From: an uncultured Clostridia bacterium | Lineage (GTDB): Bacteria > Bacillota > Clostridia > TANB77 > CAG-508 | DNA length: 40,356 bases | Direction of reading: 5' to 3' | Assembly (NCBI GenBank): GCA_947625645.1 | Contig: CANQPE010000010.1 | Span: 1-40,356 of the forward strand | Part shown: piece after piece, positions 19,142 to 29,200 of the stretch | Position numbering within the stretch: the first letter of the stretch is position 1 | Layout: each line of letters opens with the position of its first letter | The notes under the pieces: model-generated | Seen by the model: only the letters and a program-made list of their open reading frames with translations | Told to the model about the DNA's origin: nothing | Databases searched by the model: none | Program-made: the position numbers and the translations under genes

Positions 19142-20401
19142 TTGGAAAAATTAGTAATAAAAGGTCCTACTCCTCTAAAGGGAGAAATTAAAATTAATGG
19201 AGCAAAAAATGCTGCTGTTGCAATTTTACCAGCCACTTTATTAATTGATGGTATTTGTACGCTTGATAATTTACCTCATATAAGTGATGTCATGATTTCT
19301 TGTGAAATCTTAGAAAAATTAGGAGCAAAAATTACTTGGAATACAAAAAATTGCATTACCATAGATACACGTCATATAGATACAACGCAGACACCTTTAG
19401 ATTTAACAAGCAAATTTAGAGCTTCTTATTACATGATTGGCTCTATGCTTGGAAGAAAAGGTGAAATAGAAGTTGGTATGCCAGGCGGTTGCCAACTAGG
19501 TGCTAGACCAATTGACCAACACATCAAAGGCTTTGAAATGCTAGGTGCAACCGTAAGTGTTGGAAATGGTGTTATTTATGCAAAAGCTGACAGTTTGGTT
19601 GGAAATTCCATTTATATGGATATTGTCTCTGTTGGTGCTACCATTAATATTATGCTAGCTGCTGTCTTAGCCAAAGGAACAACTACAATTGATAATGCTG
19701 CAAAAGAACCACATGTTGTTGATGTTGCTAACTTTTTAAATGCTATGGGTGCAGACATTCGTGGGGCTGGTACAGACATCATTAAAATTAATGGTGTTGA
19801 CCGCTTAAACGGTAACAGCACGTATTCTGTTGTTCCTGACCAAATTGAAGCAGGTACTTTTATGCTTGCTGCAGTTGCAACCAAAGGTGATTTGTTAATT
19901 AAAAACTGCATTACCAAACACTTGGATTCTATCACTGCAAAAATTGTCGAAGTTGGTGGCATTGTAGAAGATTTTGGTGATAGTTTACACGTGTATTGCA
20001 ACCATCGTCCTTCAAAAGCCAATATAAAAACATTGCCATACCCTGGATTTCCTACTGACCTTCAACCACAAATGGGTGTCGTTTTAGCATTGGCTGACGG
20101 TACTAGCATTATTAATGAAAGCATTTGGGAATCTAGATTTCAATATACGCAAGAACTCAATAAAATGGGCGCTCAAATTACGGCGCAAGGAAAAACTGCT
20201 ATTTTTGAAGGGGTAGAAACTTTAAGTGGTTCTCCGGTGTGCTCTACAGACTTACGTGCTGGTGCTGCCTTAATTATTGCAGGTACAGCCGCTAATGGTG
20301 TGACTGAAGTTCACAACTTAGAACATATTGACCGTGGATACGAAGACATTGAAGAAAAATTTAGAAGTATTGGAGCTCAAATTAATCGAATTAAAACTTA
20401 A
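19142..20401 (+). CDS. murA: UDP-N-acetylglucosamine 1-carboxyvinyltransferase
   Basis: GPTPLKGEIKINGAKNAAVAILPA; GGGGGG RBS before TTG 19142. Confidence 0.95.
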   Translation: MEKLVIKGPTPLKGEIKINGAKNAAVAILPATLLIDGICTLDNLPHISDVMISCEILEKLGAKITWNTKNCITIDTRHIDTTQTPLDLTSKFRASYYMIGSMLGRKGEIEVGMPGGCQLGARPIDQHIKGFEMLGATVSVGNGVIYAKADSLVGNSIYMDIVSVGATINIMLAAVLAKGTTTIDNAAKEPHVVDVANFLNAMGADIRGAGTDIIKINGVDRLNGNSTYSVVPDQIEAGTFMLAAVATKGDLLIKNCITKHLDSITAKIVEVGGIVEDFGDSLHVYCNHRPSKANIKTLPYPGFPTDLQPQMGVVLALADGTSIINESIWESRFQYTQELNKMGAQITAQGKTAIFEGVETLSGSPVCSTDLRAGAALIIAGTAANGVTEVHNLEHIDRGYEDIEEKFRSIGAQINRIKT

Positions 20402-20425
20402 GAAAATAAAGGAAGTAAAAGACAT

Positions 20426-21214
20426 ATGTTAAATTTTTATAGTTTATTTAGTGGTAGTAGTGGAAATAGCTTACTGGTTCACACAGAACATACGCATATT
20501 TTGGTTGATGCTGGTGTTAGCTCTAAAAAAATTGAAAGTGCTTTGCAAGAATTAGCGATTGACCCTTCTACTTTAGATGGAATCCTAATTACGCATGAAC
20601 ATGCAGACCATGTACAAGGGCTTGGAACATTTGCAAAAAAATTTCATGTACCTGTGTTTGTCAATCAAAAAACGCTTGACGCTATGCCAAAACAGAAAGA
20701 AAAAATTGCAGAAGAGCAAATTCATTTGTTTACAAACGAAGAAAAATTTGAAATTAATGATTTACAAATAAAACCGTTTGCGATTCCTCATGATGCTATC
20801 AATCCTTGTGGGTTTAATATTTGTAAAGATAACAAAAAAATGAGTATTGCAACAGACATTGGTCATATGACAAATGGGATTATCAAAAACTTAGAAAACA
20901 GTGACTTTATTTTATTAGAATCTAATTATGACCCTGAAGTACTAATGTATTCTCGTTATCCTTATCCTTTAAAGAACCGCATTGCAGGTCCTACTGGACA
21001 TTTATCTAATGAAGCCGCTGGAAAAACCATTTCTTATTTGCTAACTTCTGGATTAAAACAGGTTATGTTAGGACATTTAAGTAAAGAAAGTAATTTCCCT
21101 GAATTAGCTTATAAAACCGTTGTAGAACAGCTAATTGCTAACAACTATAATGAAAATTCACTGTTGCTTTCTATTGCTGGTCGCGATACCACTAGTAAAG
21201 AAATTTGTATTTAG
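20426..21214 (+). CDS. MBL-fold hydrolase, YycJ/WalJ-like
   Basis: FSGSSGNSLLV...LITHEHADHVQGLG...GHLSKESN. Confidence 0.9.
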   Translation: MLNFYSLFSGSSGNSLLVHTEHTHILVDAGVSSKKIESALQELAIDPSTLDGILITHEHADHVQGLGTFAKKFHVPVFVNQKTLDAMPKQKEKIAEEQIHLFTNEEKFEINDLQIKPFAIPHDAINPCGFNICKDNKKMSIATDIGHMTNGIIKNLENSDFILLESNYDPEVLMYSRYPYPLKNRIAGPTGHLSNEAAGKTISYLLTSGLKQVMLGHLSKESNFPELAYKTVVEQLIANNYNENSLLLSIAGRDTTSKEICI

Positions 21215-21222
21215 GAGTATAT

Positions 21223-21702
21223 ATGTTATCCATTTATATTGTTTGTATTGGTAAATTGCGTGAACGCTATTTAAAAGAGGCTTGCGATGAGTATGCAAAG
21301 CGCTTGTCTAAGTATTGTAAATTACATATCGTTGAACTACCCGATGAAAAAATTCCAGATAAAGCTTCTTCTGCAACCATTGCTGATATTAAAGAAAAAG
21401 AGTGTAACAACATAATTTCTCATCTTCCGAAAGATAGTTACTTGATTTGTTTAGATTTAAAAGGTAAACAATTGTCCTCTGAAGAATTTGCAAACACAAT
21501 TGATACACTCTCGCTTACAACAAGTTCCATCACATTTATTATTGGAGGGTCTCTTGGAATAACAACTAGGCTTCTTGGCAAATGTCAACAATCACTTTGT
21601 TTCTCAAAAATGACATTTCCTCATCCATTAATACGAGTATTTCTTTTAGAACAACTCTTTAGGGGTTTTAAAATTTCTCACGGTGAAACTTATCATAAAT
21701 AA
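21223..21702 (+). CDS. rlmH: 23S rRNA (pseudouridine1915-N3)-methyltransferase
   Basis: MLSIYIVCIGKLRERYL...FIIGGSLGI...FPHPLIRVFLLEQLFRGFKISHGETYHK; ATG 21223 with RBS GGAG. Confidence 0.95.
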   Translation: MLSIYIVCIGKLRERYLKEACDEYAKRLSKYCKLHIVELPDEKIPDKASSATIADIKEKECNNIISHLPKDSYLICLDLKGKQLSSEEFANTIDTLSLTTSSITFIIGGSLGITTRLLGKCQQSLCFSKMTFPHPLIRVFLLEQLFRGFKISHGETYHK

Positions 21703-21712
21703 TATATGTATT

Positions 21713-21853
21713 GTAGAGAATAATATGGATAAAGGTAACTTAACCTGGTTGTATAGTAGCTATACAATAAAAAAAAGGGACCGATGCTTTGTTGCCTCGT
21801 TATATTCCAGGGGGTGGAATCGGATAACAAGAGATTATTCTCTACAAAATTAA
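21713..21853 (+). ncRNA. Candidate structured non-coding RNA downstream of rlmH
   Basis: Long closing dyad TTGTAGAGAATAAT...ATTATTCTCTACAA; internal hairpins TTGTATAG-tag-CTATACAA and ATTCCA-ggggg-TGGAAT; CCGAT...ATCGG; no ORF. Confidence 0.55.
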
Positions 21854-21887
21854 AACCATAATAATAATTTTATACAATATATAAAAC

Positions 21888-21932
21888 ACTTTTAAAGCGG
21901 ATTGGTTTCTATCTGCTTTAAAATTTTTTTTG
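21888..21932 (+). terminator. Rho-independent terminator
   Basis: TTTTAAAGCGGA-ttggtttcta-TCTGCTTTAAAA followed by TTTTTTT. Confidence 0.85.
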
Positions 21933-22110
21933 CCATCTTCTTTATGATTATTTTTTTAATTATGAAAAATAAAGAAATAAATGTTAAAATTTTTATCGCC
22001 ATATTTTTTAATAAAATAATGAATCAATTATTAAGGTTCCCCTTAACTGTTTTTGATTATACAATGTTTGCTATGATTTGTCAAGAAAAACTTTTTGACA
22101 AAATTCGACA

Positions 22111-22647
22111 TTATGAACCCATAGAGAGAACTTTACAAACTATGACACTAGTTACAATGCCTACAAAATCAGCAATTAACGATGCTGCCAAAATAAATCT
22201 TGTTTTTTTAATTCCTACACTAGAGGTATAAACCGCAATGGTATACAAGGTTGTTTCTGTTGACCCCATAATAACAGCCGCTATCATTCCCATTTGACTA
22301 TCGACGCCAAATGTTTTCATAATATCCGTTCCTACTGCAATAGAGCTACTCCCTGAAATTGGTCGAACGAGAGCTAATGGCATAACCTCTGTTGGGAAAT
22401 GAAATTGGTTAAGAATCGGTGAAAGCATTTGAATCGCACAATCTAAAATGCCTGAACTCCTCAAGGCTCCTATTGCCAAGAAAAGCCCAACAAGCGTAGG
22501 AAATATTGTTATGACAATTTGAATTCCTTCTTTTGCCCCTACCAAAAATGTATCAAAAATTTTTATTTTTTCTATAAAAGCATATATTACAACCATAAGA
22601 ATAACAAATGGCATTGCTACATTCGAAAAAAACTGAATCAACTGCAT
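22111..22647 (-). CDS. spmB: Spore maturation protein B (nucleoside-recognition domain)
   Basis: GIQIVITIFPTLVGLFLAIGALRSSG...VRPISGSSSIAVGTDIMK...MGSTETTLYTIAVY; start at MQLIQFF more likely than ORF-track 22719. Confidence 0.92.
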   Translation of the reverse strand: MQLIQFFSNVAMPFVILMVVIYAFIEKIKIFDTFLVGAKEGIQIVITIFPTLVGLFLAIGALRSSGILDCAIQMLSPILNQFHFPTEVMPLALVRPISGSSSIAVGTDIMKTFGVDSQMGMIAAVIMGSTETTLYTIAVYTSSVGIKKTRFILAASLIADFVGIVTSVIVCKVLSMGS

Positions 22648-22651
22648 GTTA

Positions 22652-23239
22652 TTATTTCCCCCATTTAATAAATAATTTAGTTGCTGTAACACCTGCAACC
22701 GCTGCACAAAAAGTTGCAATCCATACCGGAAAAATAATGCTAGTTGGATTTTGAGAACCTAATGAACTTCGAATGGCAATGACTGTGGTAGGAATAATCT
22801 GTATAGATGCTGTGTTTAATACAATTAATGTTGCCATTGCATTTGTCAGTACTTTTTTATCTGGATTCTTCTCTTGCATGGACTTCATTGCTTGAATGCC
22901 TAAAGGTGTAGCCGCATTTCCTAATCCTAAAATATTAGCTATCATATTCATGGAAATTTGTTTTTGAATTTCTGTATCCTCTTTCAATTCAGGAAACAAA
23001 AAGTGAATGCATGGCGTTAATAGATGTGTTAATTTTTGCATGATAGATGTATTTGCAGCAATTTTCATGATGCCATTCCACAAACACATCGTTCCTAATA
23101 ATGTCATACTTAAACTAACCGCTTCTGCTGTACTTGCAAAAATGGATTGATTCAGTGCATCTAAATTTCCAAATAGAATCGCAAAAGAAAATGATAAAAT
23201 AATAAATAAAGGCCAAATGATATTTAACAATGGGATCAC
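22652..23239 (-). CDS. spmA: Spore maturation protein A
   Basis: LGTMCLWNGIMKIAANT...NMIANILGLGNAATPLGIQAMKSMQ. Confidence 0.93.
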   Translation of the reverse strand: MIPLLNIIWPLFIILSFSFAILFGNLDALNQSIFASTAEAVSLSMTLLGTMCLWNGIMKIAANTSIMQKLTHLLTPCIHFLFPELKEDTEIQKQISMNMIANILGLGNAATPLGIQAMKSMQEKNPDKKVLTNAMATLIVLNTASIQIIPTTVIAIRSSLGSQNPTSIIFPVWIATFCAAVAGVTATKLFIKWGK

Positions 23240-23353
23240 CTAATATCTAATTTATTCAGCATATTTCTTTTTATGTTAGTATTTTCATTTAAAATGATTG
23301 GTTCAATTCCATTTAAAAAATTACCAAATTTTGTATTTTATACTATTTTTTGA

Positions 23354-23382
23354 TTGACCTAATTCTGTGTTTATGATATAGT
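23354..23382 (+). promoter_or_regulatory. Putative sigma-A promoter of abrB
   Basis: TTGACC - 17 nt - TATAGT. Confidence 0.7.
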
Positions 23383-23425
23383 AATAGTATAGGGATTACA
23401 AAATATTAGCGTTGAGGAGGAAACC

Positions 23426-23686
23426 ATGAAATCCACTGGAATTGTAAGAAAAGTAGATGAACTTGGAAGAGTTGTTATTCCAATTGAAATTAGAACAAAA
23501 TTTAATATTGCTGAAAGAGATCCATTGGAAATTTACGTTGATGGCTCTTCTATCATCCTAAAAAAATTTGAACCTAATTGTATCTTCTGTGGAAATACAA
23601 AAGATCTTGTTCCATATAAAGATAAATTAATCTGTTCCAAATGCGCAAAACAAATTTGTAACTTAATAGATAATGAAAAAGCGTAA
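23426..23686 (+). CDS. abrB: AbrB/SpoVT-family transition-state regulator with C-terminal CxxC...CxxC
   Basis: MKSTGIVRKVDELGRVVIPIEIRTKFNI; abrB next to rsmI and yabB-like genes matches Bacillus synteny. Confidence 0.9.
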   Translation: MKSTGIVRKVDELGRVVIPIEIRTKFNIAERDPLEIYVDGSSIILKKFEPNCIFCGNTKDLVPYKDKLICSKCAKQICNLIDNEKA

Positions 23687-23728
23687 AACATGTTTTTCGG
23701 GATTGTAACATGTTTTTACGTTTTTTAT
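23682..23728. terminator. Rho-independent terminator
   Basis: CGTAAAACATGTTTTT...AACATGTTTTTACGTTTTTT. Confidence 0.6.
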
Positions 23729-24555
23729 CCCTTACTATTAAAATACATATAAATTTCATTTTTAGGAACATTTCTTTCTTTTGCTATTGTTTTTATGATT
23801 TCTTTTTTCTGCAACCCTTGTTTTTCATAATACGCATATTGTTCTTCTAATGAAATTTGTTGTGTATTTTTTTGTGTTTCATTTTCTGTGTTTTTTTCAA
23901 TAATAATTATCATTTCTCCTTTTATATTGGTTGTTTTTTCTATGATTTCTTCAATGGATCCACGTATAAATTCCTCATGTATTTTGGTCAGCTCTCTTGC
24001 AATTACAATGCTTCTATTCCCTACTATGGTTTGTAAGTCCTTTAACGTTGTTTGCAATTTATGGGGTGCTTCATACAATATAGTTGTGTGGTTGCTATTT
24101 TGAATTTGTTCTAATTTTTGTTTTCGATTTTTTTTATTTAATGGTAAAAAACCCAAAAATAAAAATGTTTCTGTATCTAATCCTGAACAAACAAGAGCAT
24201 TGACAAAAGCACAAGCACCTGGAATAGGAACAACTTGTATTCCCTCTTCTATACTTCTACGGATCATCTCTTCTCCTGGGTCACAAATTCCTGGCGTTCC
24301 TGCATCTGATACAAGCGCAATGTGTTTTCCTTCTTTTAATTTTGCTATTATTTCTTCTACTTTTGTTTTATCACTATGACGATGGTAACTTATCATATGC
24401 TTAGTTATGTGATAATGGTTTAACAATTTTAATGTATGTCTTGTATCTTCTGCCACAATCATATCTACTGTCTCCAATATGTGAATTGCTCGATAGGTAA
24501 TATCTTCTAAATTTCCTATTGGTGTTGCTACTATGTATAGCTTTCCTTTTTCCAT
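23725..24555 (-). CDS. rsmI: 16S rRNA (cytidine1402-2'-O)-methyltransferase
   Basis: LYIVATPIGNLEDITYRAIHIL...VSDAGTPGICDPG. Confidence 0.95.
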   Translation of the reverse strand: MEKGKLYIVATPIGNLEDITYRAIHILETVDMIVAEDTRHTLKLLNHYHITKHMISYHRHSDKTKVEEIIAKLKEGKHIALVSDAGTPGICDPGEEMIRRSIEEGIQVVPIPGACAFVNALVCSGLDTETFLFLGFLPLNKKNRKQKLEQIQNSNHTTILYEAPHKLQTTLKDLQTIVGNRSIVIARELTKIHEEFIRGSIEEIIEKTTNIKGEMIIIIEKNTENETQKNTQQISLEEQYAYYEKQGLQKKEIIKTIAKERNVPKNEIYMYFNSKG

Positions 24556-24557
24556 TT

Positions 24558-25253
24558 TTACTCACCATCCTCATAAATATATAAATTCGGCAAAATTTTT
24601 AAAAACGGTTTTGCATTCTTAATCCCTTTGATTAAAACTAATTTTTGAATGTCACCTTTTCTGGAAGAAACAAACTGAATTTCTTTAGGTTCAATTTTAT
24701 ATTCACGCATAACAGAACAAATATCAACCAATCTCTCTGGATGATGAATCATATAAAATTCACCTTGGTCTTTTAGCATATCTTTCGCAACACAAATAAA
24801 GTCTTCCAAGGTTGCCGTCATTTCATGCCTTGCAATACTTTTATTTTCTGTTTCATTGACAACCCCTGTCCCCTTTTTCTTATATGGTGGATTGGTAACC
24901 ACCACATCAAAAAATTGCTTTGGATAGTAAGACTCTAGCTGTAAAATTGTATCGCAAATGATTTCAAATCGATCTTCTAAATGGTTATACGCTATGCTTC
25001 TTTTCGCCATATCACATACTTCTTTTTGAATTTCTATTCCCACTACTTTTTTTAATTCCGTTTTTCCACATAACAAAGTAGGAATAATGCCACTGCCTGT
25101 CCCTAAATCTAAAACATAACTATCTTTTTTGATATTTTTTGCAAAATTTGCTAGTAAAACAGCATCAATTCCAAAACAAAACCATTCTTTATTTTGAATA
25201 ATTTTGAAACCATTGATGCCTAAGTCATCCATTCTTTCTTCCACTCGTTTCAC
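24558..25253 (-). CDS. tRNA1(Val) adenine-N6 methyltransferase-like (YabB/YfiC family)
   Basis: VLDLGTGSGIIPTLL SAM motif; VVTNPPYKKKG N6-MTase motif. Confidence 0.88.
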   Translation of the reverse strand: MKRVEERMDDLGINGFKIIQNKEWFCFGIDAVLLANFAKNIKKDSYVLDLGTGSGIIPTLLCGKTELKKVVGIEIQKEVCDMAKRSIAYNHLEDRFEIICDTILQLESYYPKQFFDVVVTNPPYKKKGTGVVNETENKSIARHEMTATLEDFICVAKDMLKDQGEFYMIHHPERLVDICSVMREYKIEPKEIQFVSSRKGDIQKLVLIKGIKNAKPFLKILPNLYIYEDGE

Positions 25254-25321
25254 CTACACTTTATTCTTGTTCTTACATATTATATATCAAATATGATGAT
25301 TTTTCAAGGAGGAGATTGCAC

Positions 25322-25513
25322 ATGGAAGATGAACCACACAAATTGCTATATATTGAAAATAATACTAGAGGAGAAACACAAGAGAAAAAAAAGAAATTTT
25401 GCTTTAATGAGTATAAAAAAAACACTCTACATTCATTACATGAAGTAGAATATTTTTTACACAATTGTAATAAAGCAATTCATTGTATAAAATTTTACCA
25501 ATTTTTTAAGTAG
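25322..25513 (+). CDS. Small uncharacterised protein (63 aa)
   Basis: AAGGAGGAGATTGCACATG: near-ideal RBS before ATG 25322; MEDEPHKLLYIENNTRGETQEKKKKFCFNEYKKNTLHSLHEVEYFLHNCNKAIHCIKFYQFFK. Confidence 0.6.
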   Translation: MEDEPHKLLYIENNTRGETQEKKKKFCFNEYKKNTLHSLHEVEYFLHNCNKAIHCIKFYQFFK

Positions 25514-25525
25514 TGGCACATGTCA

Positions 25526-26080
25526 CTACTTATGTGTTTCCAAAACTTTTCTTACATACACGCCTTCTAATGCTTCATTTGGCTGTCCATCAACCAAAAA
25601 TTTCACTTGATTAATTTCCGTTAATTCTGTCATGGTATTGACAATGGTATCAATCATTTTTTCTTTTGTTATTTTTTCATCTATGACATTTGATATTATG
25701 TCAGCACTTACATCCAATACCAAACAATCTCCTTCTGTATAAGCTTTATTTAGTTTCGTATTTTCTGGAATTGCCCTTGTTAACTTATCATTTTTTGGTC
25801 CCTGGATTAATAATTCCATCAGTTTATCATAAGGTAACTGTAATAATTCTTTAATGTCAATTAGCCTTGCCTCTGGATAAATGTCACCTGTTTCTTTCTC
25901 AATAAAGTACAAACTTACAATAGTTTGTCTTGATTGTTCTTCTGTAATTTCTTGTTCTGGTGTGTATTCTAACATTTCATTTCCCTCTTGCTTTTTGGCA
26001 TAACGTATTCCAAAATACCCTCCTAGAATAATTAAGATAAATAAAATTGAGAAAATAATAACTGTTTTTTGCTTTTTCAT
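25526..26080 (-). CDS. GerMN-domain membrane-anchored protein
   Basis: N-terminal TM; IVSLYFIEKETGDIYPEAR...LPYDKLMELLIQGPKNDKLTRAIPENTKLNKAYTEGDCLVLDVS. Confidence 0.82.
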   Translation of the reverse strand: MKKQKTVIIFSILFILIILGGYFGIRYAKKQEGNEMLEYTPEQEITEEQSRQTIVSLYFIEKETGDIYPEARLIDIKELLQLPYDKLMELLIQGPKNDKLTRAIPENTKLNKAYTEGDCLVLDVSADIISNVIDEKITKEKMIDTIVNTMTELTEINQVKFLVDGQPNEALEGVYVRKVLETHK

Positions 26081-26198
26081 ATGACCCCCTCCGTTTATAC
26101 AATGTATGTCTTGTTTGTCCCTTTTAGAACTTTTGCATTATAAGATTTTTTCTTTTATAAACGCCTTTTATAGGTCATCTTTTCCCAGTTATTTCCAT

Positions 26199-26227
26199 TT
26201 GACAAATTTGGTTTTTCCGTATACAAT
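26199..26227 (+). promoter_or_regulatory. Putative sigma-A promoter
   Basis: TTGACA - 17 nt - TACAAT upstream of the acyl-CoA dehydratase activase. Confidence 0.75.
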
Positions 26228-26291
26228 AAAGGTGATTGGTTAATAAGTTCCAACTGTTAAAAACTTAAATTCATAAAGTGAGGATGTATTC

Positions 26292-29200
26292 ATGAAAACG
26301 ATATTACATGTTGGTTTAGATGTTGGTTCAACAACCGTAAAAATTGTTGTTTTGGACCAAGAATTGAATATGATATATTCCAATTATCAGAGGCATTTTT
26401 CTGATACCAAAAATACAGTTTGTCAGGTCTTAGAAGACTTGATAAAAAAATATCCAGACTGTTCCTTTACTCTTGCTTTAACTGGTTCTGGAGCCATGTC
26501 TGCTAGCCGTTTTTTAGATGTCAATTTCATCCAAGAAGTTGTCTCTTGCAAACGTGTTGTGGAACGCTATATTCCGCAAACAGATGTAGTCATTGAATTA
26601 GGTGGTGAAGATGCTAAAATTATCTATTTCGATCAATCTATTGAACAACGTATGAATGGTACTTGTGCTGGTGGAACTGGTGCGTTTTTAGACCAAATGG
26701 CTTCTTTACTACATACGGATACAGCAGGTTTAAACGAACTTGCTAAAACTTACCAAACAATTTACCCCATTGCTTCTCGTTGCGGTGTTTTTGCAAAAAC
26801 AGACATACAACCATTAATTAATGAAGGTGCTGCAAAAGAAGACATTGCCGCTTCTATATTTCAAGCCGTTGTCAATCAAACCATTAGTGGCTTAGCTTGT
26901 GGTAGACCAATCCGTGGTAATGTAGCTTTTTTAGGTGGTCCTTTAAATTATTTATCCGAATTAAGACGTCGTTTTATTGAAACCTTGCATTTAACGCCTG
27001 AACAAGTCATTGTTCCAGAAGAAGCTCATTTACTTGTGGCAAAAGGTGCTGCTCTTGATTCTTTAGAAACTCCTGTTATTTCTAAAGAAGAATTAAAACA
27101 AAAAATTGAAACATTAAAAATTTCTCAAGATACAACAACCAAACCTTTAGAAGCCCTTTTTGCCAATGATGCAGAATATGATGCATTTAAAACACGTCAT
27201 GATAAAGCTAAAATTGGCAGAAACTCCTTAGAAACGTATGAAGGTGACTGTTATTTAGGAATTGATGCAGGTTCTACCACCACCAAACTTGCCTTAATTG
27301 ATAAAGAAGGCAAATTGCTGTATTCCCTATATGGAAGTAATGAAGGAAATCCTTTAAAAAGTGTTATGGGTATGTTAAAAGAGCTTTATGCCGCATTGCC
27401 TGAAAAAGCCATTTTACGTTACAGTGGTGTAACAGGGTATGGAGAAAAATTAATCCAAACTGCTTTACATGTGGATTTGAACGAAATTGAAACCATTGCA
27501 CATTACACTGCAGCAAAACAATTTGAACCTGATGTCACTGCCATTATCGATATTGGCGGACAAGATATGAAATATATTAAGCTTAAAAATGGAGCCATTG
27601 ATAATATTATGCTAAACGAAGCTTGTTCTTCTGGTTGTGGTTCTTTTATTGAAACCTTTAGCAAAAGTTTAAACTTAGAAATTGAAACTTTTGTGAAGGA
27701 AGCCATCCAATCTAAGCGACCAGTAGACTTAGGTTCTAGATGTACGGTATTTATGAATTCCAAAATTAAACAAGCACAAAAAGAAGGTTATTCAGTAGGG
27801 GACATTTCCAGTGGTTTGTCTTACTCTGTCATTAAAAATGCCATTCAAAAAGTTATGAAAGTCCGTGACACAGAAACCCTTGGTGACCATATTGTTGTAC
27901 AAGGTGGTACTTTTTATAACGATGCGGTTTTGCGTGCATTTGAAAAAATTGTTGGAAAAAATGTCATCCGTCCGGATATTGCTGGGTTGATGGGTGCTTA
28001 TGGTATGGCACTACTTTCTAAAGAACAATATGAAGCTAATTTAGATATGACGTACCGCTCTACCATTTTAAAAACAGAGGAATTAGATCACTTAGAAATT
28101 AAAGTAACTCATACCAGATGCAACAACTGTGAAAATCATTGCAAATTAACCATAAACCGTTTTAGTAATGGTGCCATCCATATTTCTGGAAACCGTTGTG
28201 AAAAAGGGGCCGGTATTGTTTCTGGAAATCAAAATTTGCCAAATTTAGTACAATATAAATATAAACGTTTATTTGATTATACCCCTTTAGCAGAATCTGA
28301 AGCAAAACGTGGAACCATTGGTATCCCTAGAGTTCTAAATATGTATGAAGATTATCCTTTCTGGTTTACTTTTTTCACAAATTTAGGGTTCCGTGTTATT
28401 ATTTCTGAAAAAAGTACAAGAAAGACATATGAAAAAGGTATGGAATCTATGCCTTCTGAATCTGTGTGTTACCCTGCTAAACTTTCCCATGGCCACATAG
28501 AAAGTTTATTAGAGCAAGGAATTACAACCATCTTTTATCCTTGCATGCCATATTCGCGAAAAGAATATGAAAAGGCAGATAACCATTATAATTGCCCCAT
28601 TGTCATATCCTATTCTGAAGTGTTAAAAAATAATGTAGAAGGACTAAAACAAAAAGCGGTTAAATTTATCAATCCTTTCCTACCTTTTGATAAAAAGAAT
28701 TTAGCAAACAGAGTATTAGAATTGCCTGAATTTGAAGAATATCATTTTACAAAAGATGAATTACTTGTGGCTGCTGAAAAGGCAGAAGAAGAATATCAAC
28801 ACTTTAAACAAGACATTCGTCAAAAAGGGCTCGAAACCGTAAAATATATTGAAGAAAACCATTTACGCGGAATTGTTTTGGCAGGTAGACCTTACCATGT
28901 TGACCCAGAAATTAACCATGGTATTGATACTTTAATTACCTCTCTTGGGCTATGCGTTTTAACAGAAGACAGTGTTTCTGATAAAGCAGAAGCCAAACGT
29001 CCTATTCGTGTGGTAGACCAATGGGTTTTCCATGCTAGACTATATGCTGCCGCTGATTTTGTTGGAAGGCACGACTTTTTGGAATTGGTTCAACTAAATT
29101 CCTTTGGTTGTGGTGTGGATGCTGTTACAACAGATCAAGTAGAAGAAATTTTGTCTAGCTATGATAAAATGTATACGTTAATTAAAATAGATGAAGTCAA

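Noticed and set aside
21800-21835. T-box-like GGGGGTGGAATCGG within the candidate ncRNA
   Set aside because: Only loosely resembles the T-box motif. No Stem I/specifier arrangement, and no aminoacyl-tRNA synthetase or amino-acid gene downstream.
21713-21853. Interpretation of the terminal dyad as retron a1/a2 repeats
   Set aside because: No reverse transcriptase is present on either side.
21902-22231. Plus-strand 109-aa ORF
   Set aside because: Begins within a terminator and overlaps spmB antisense; AT-rich chance ORF.
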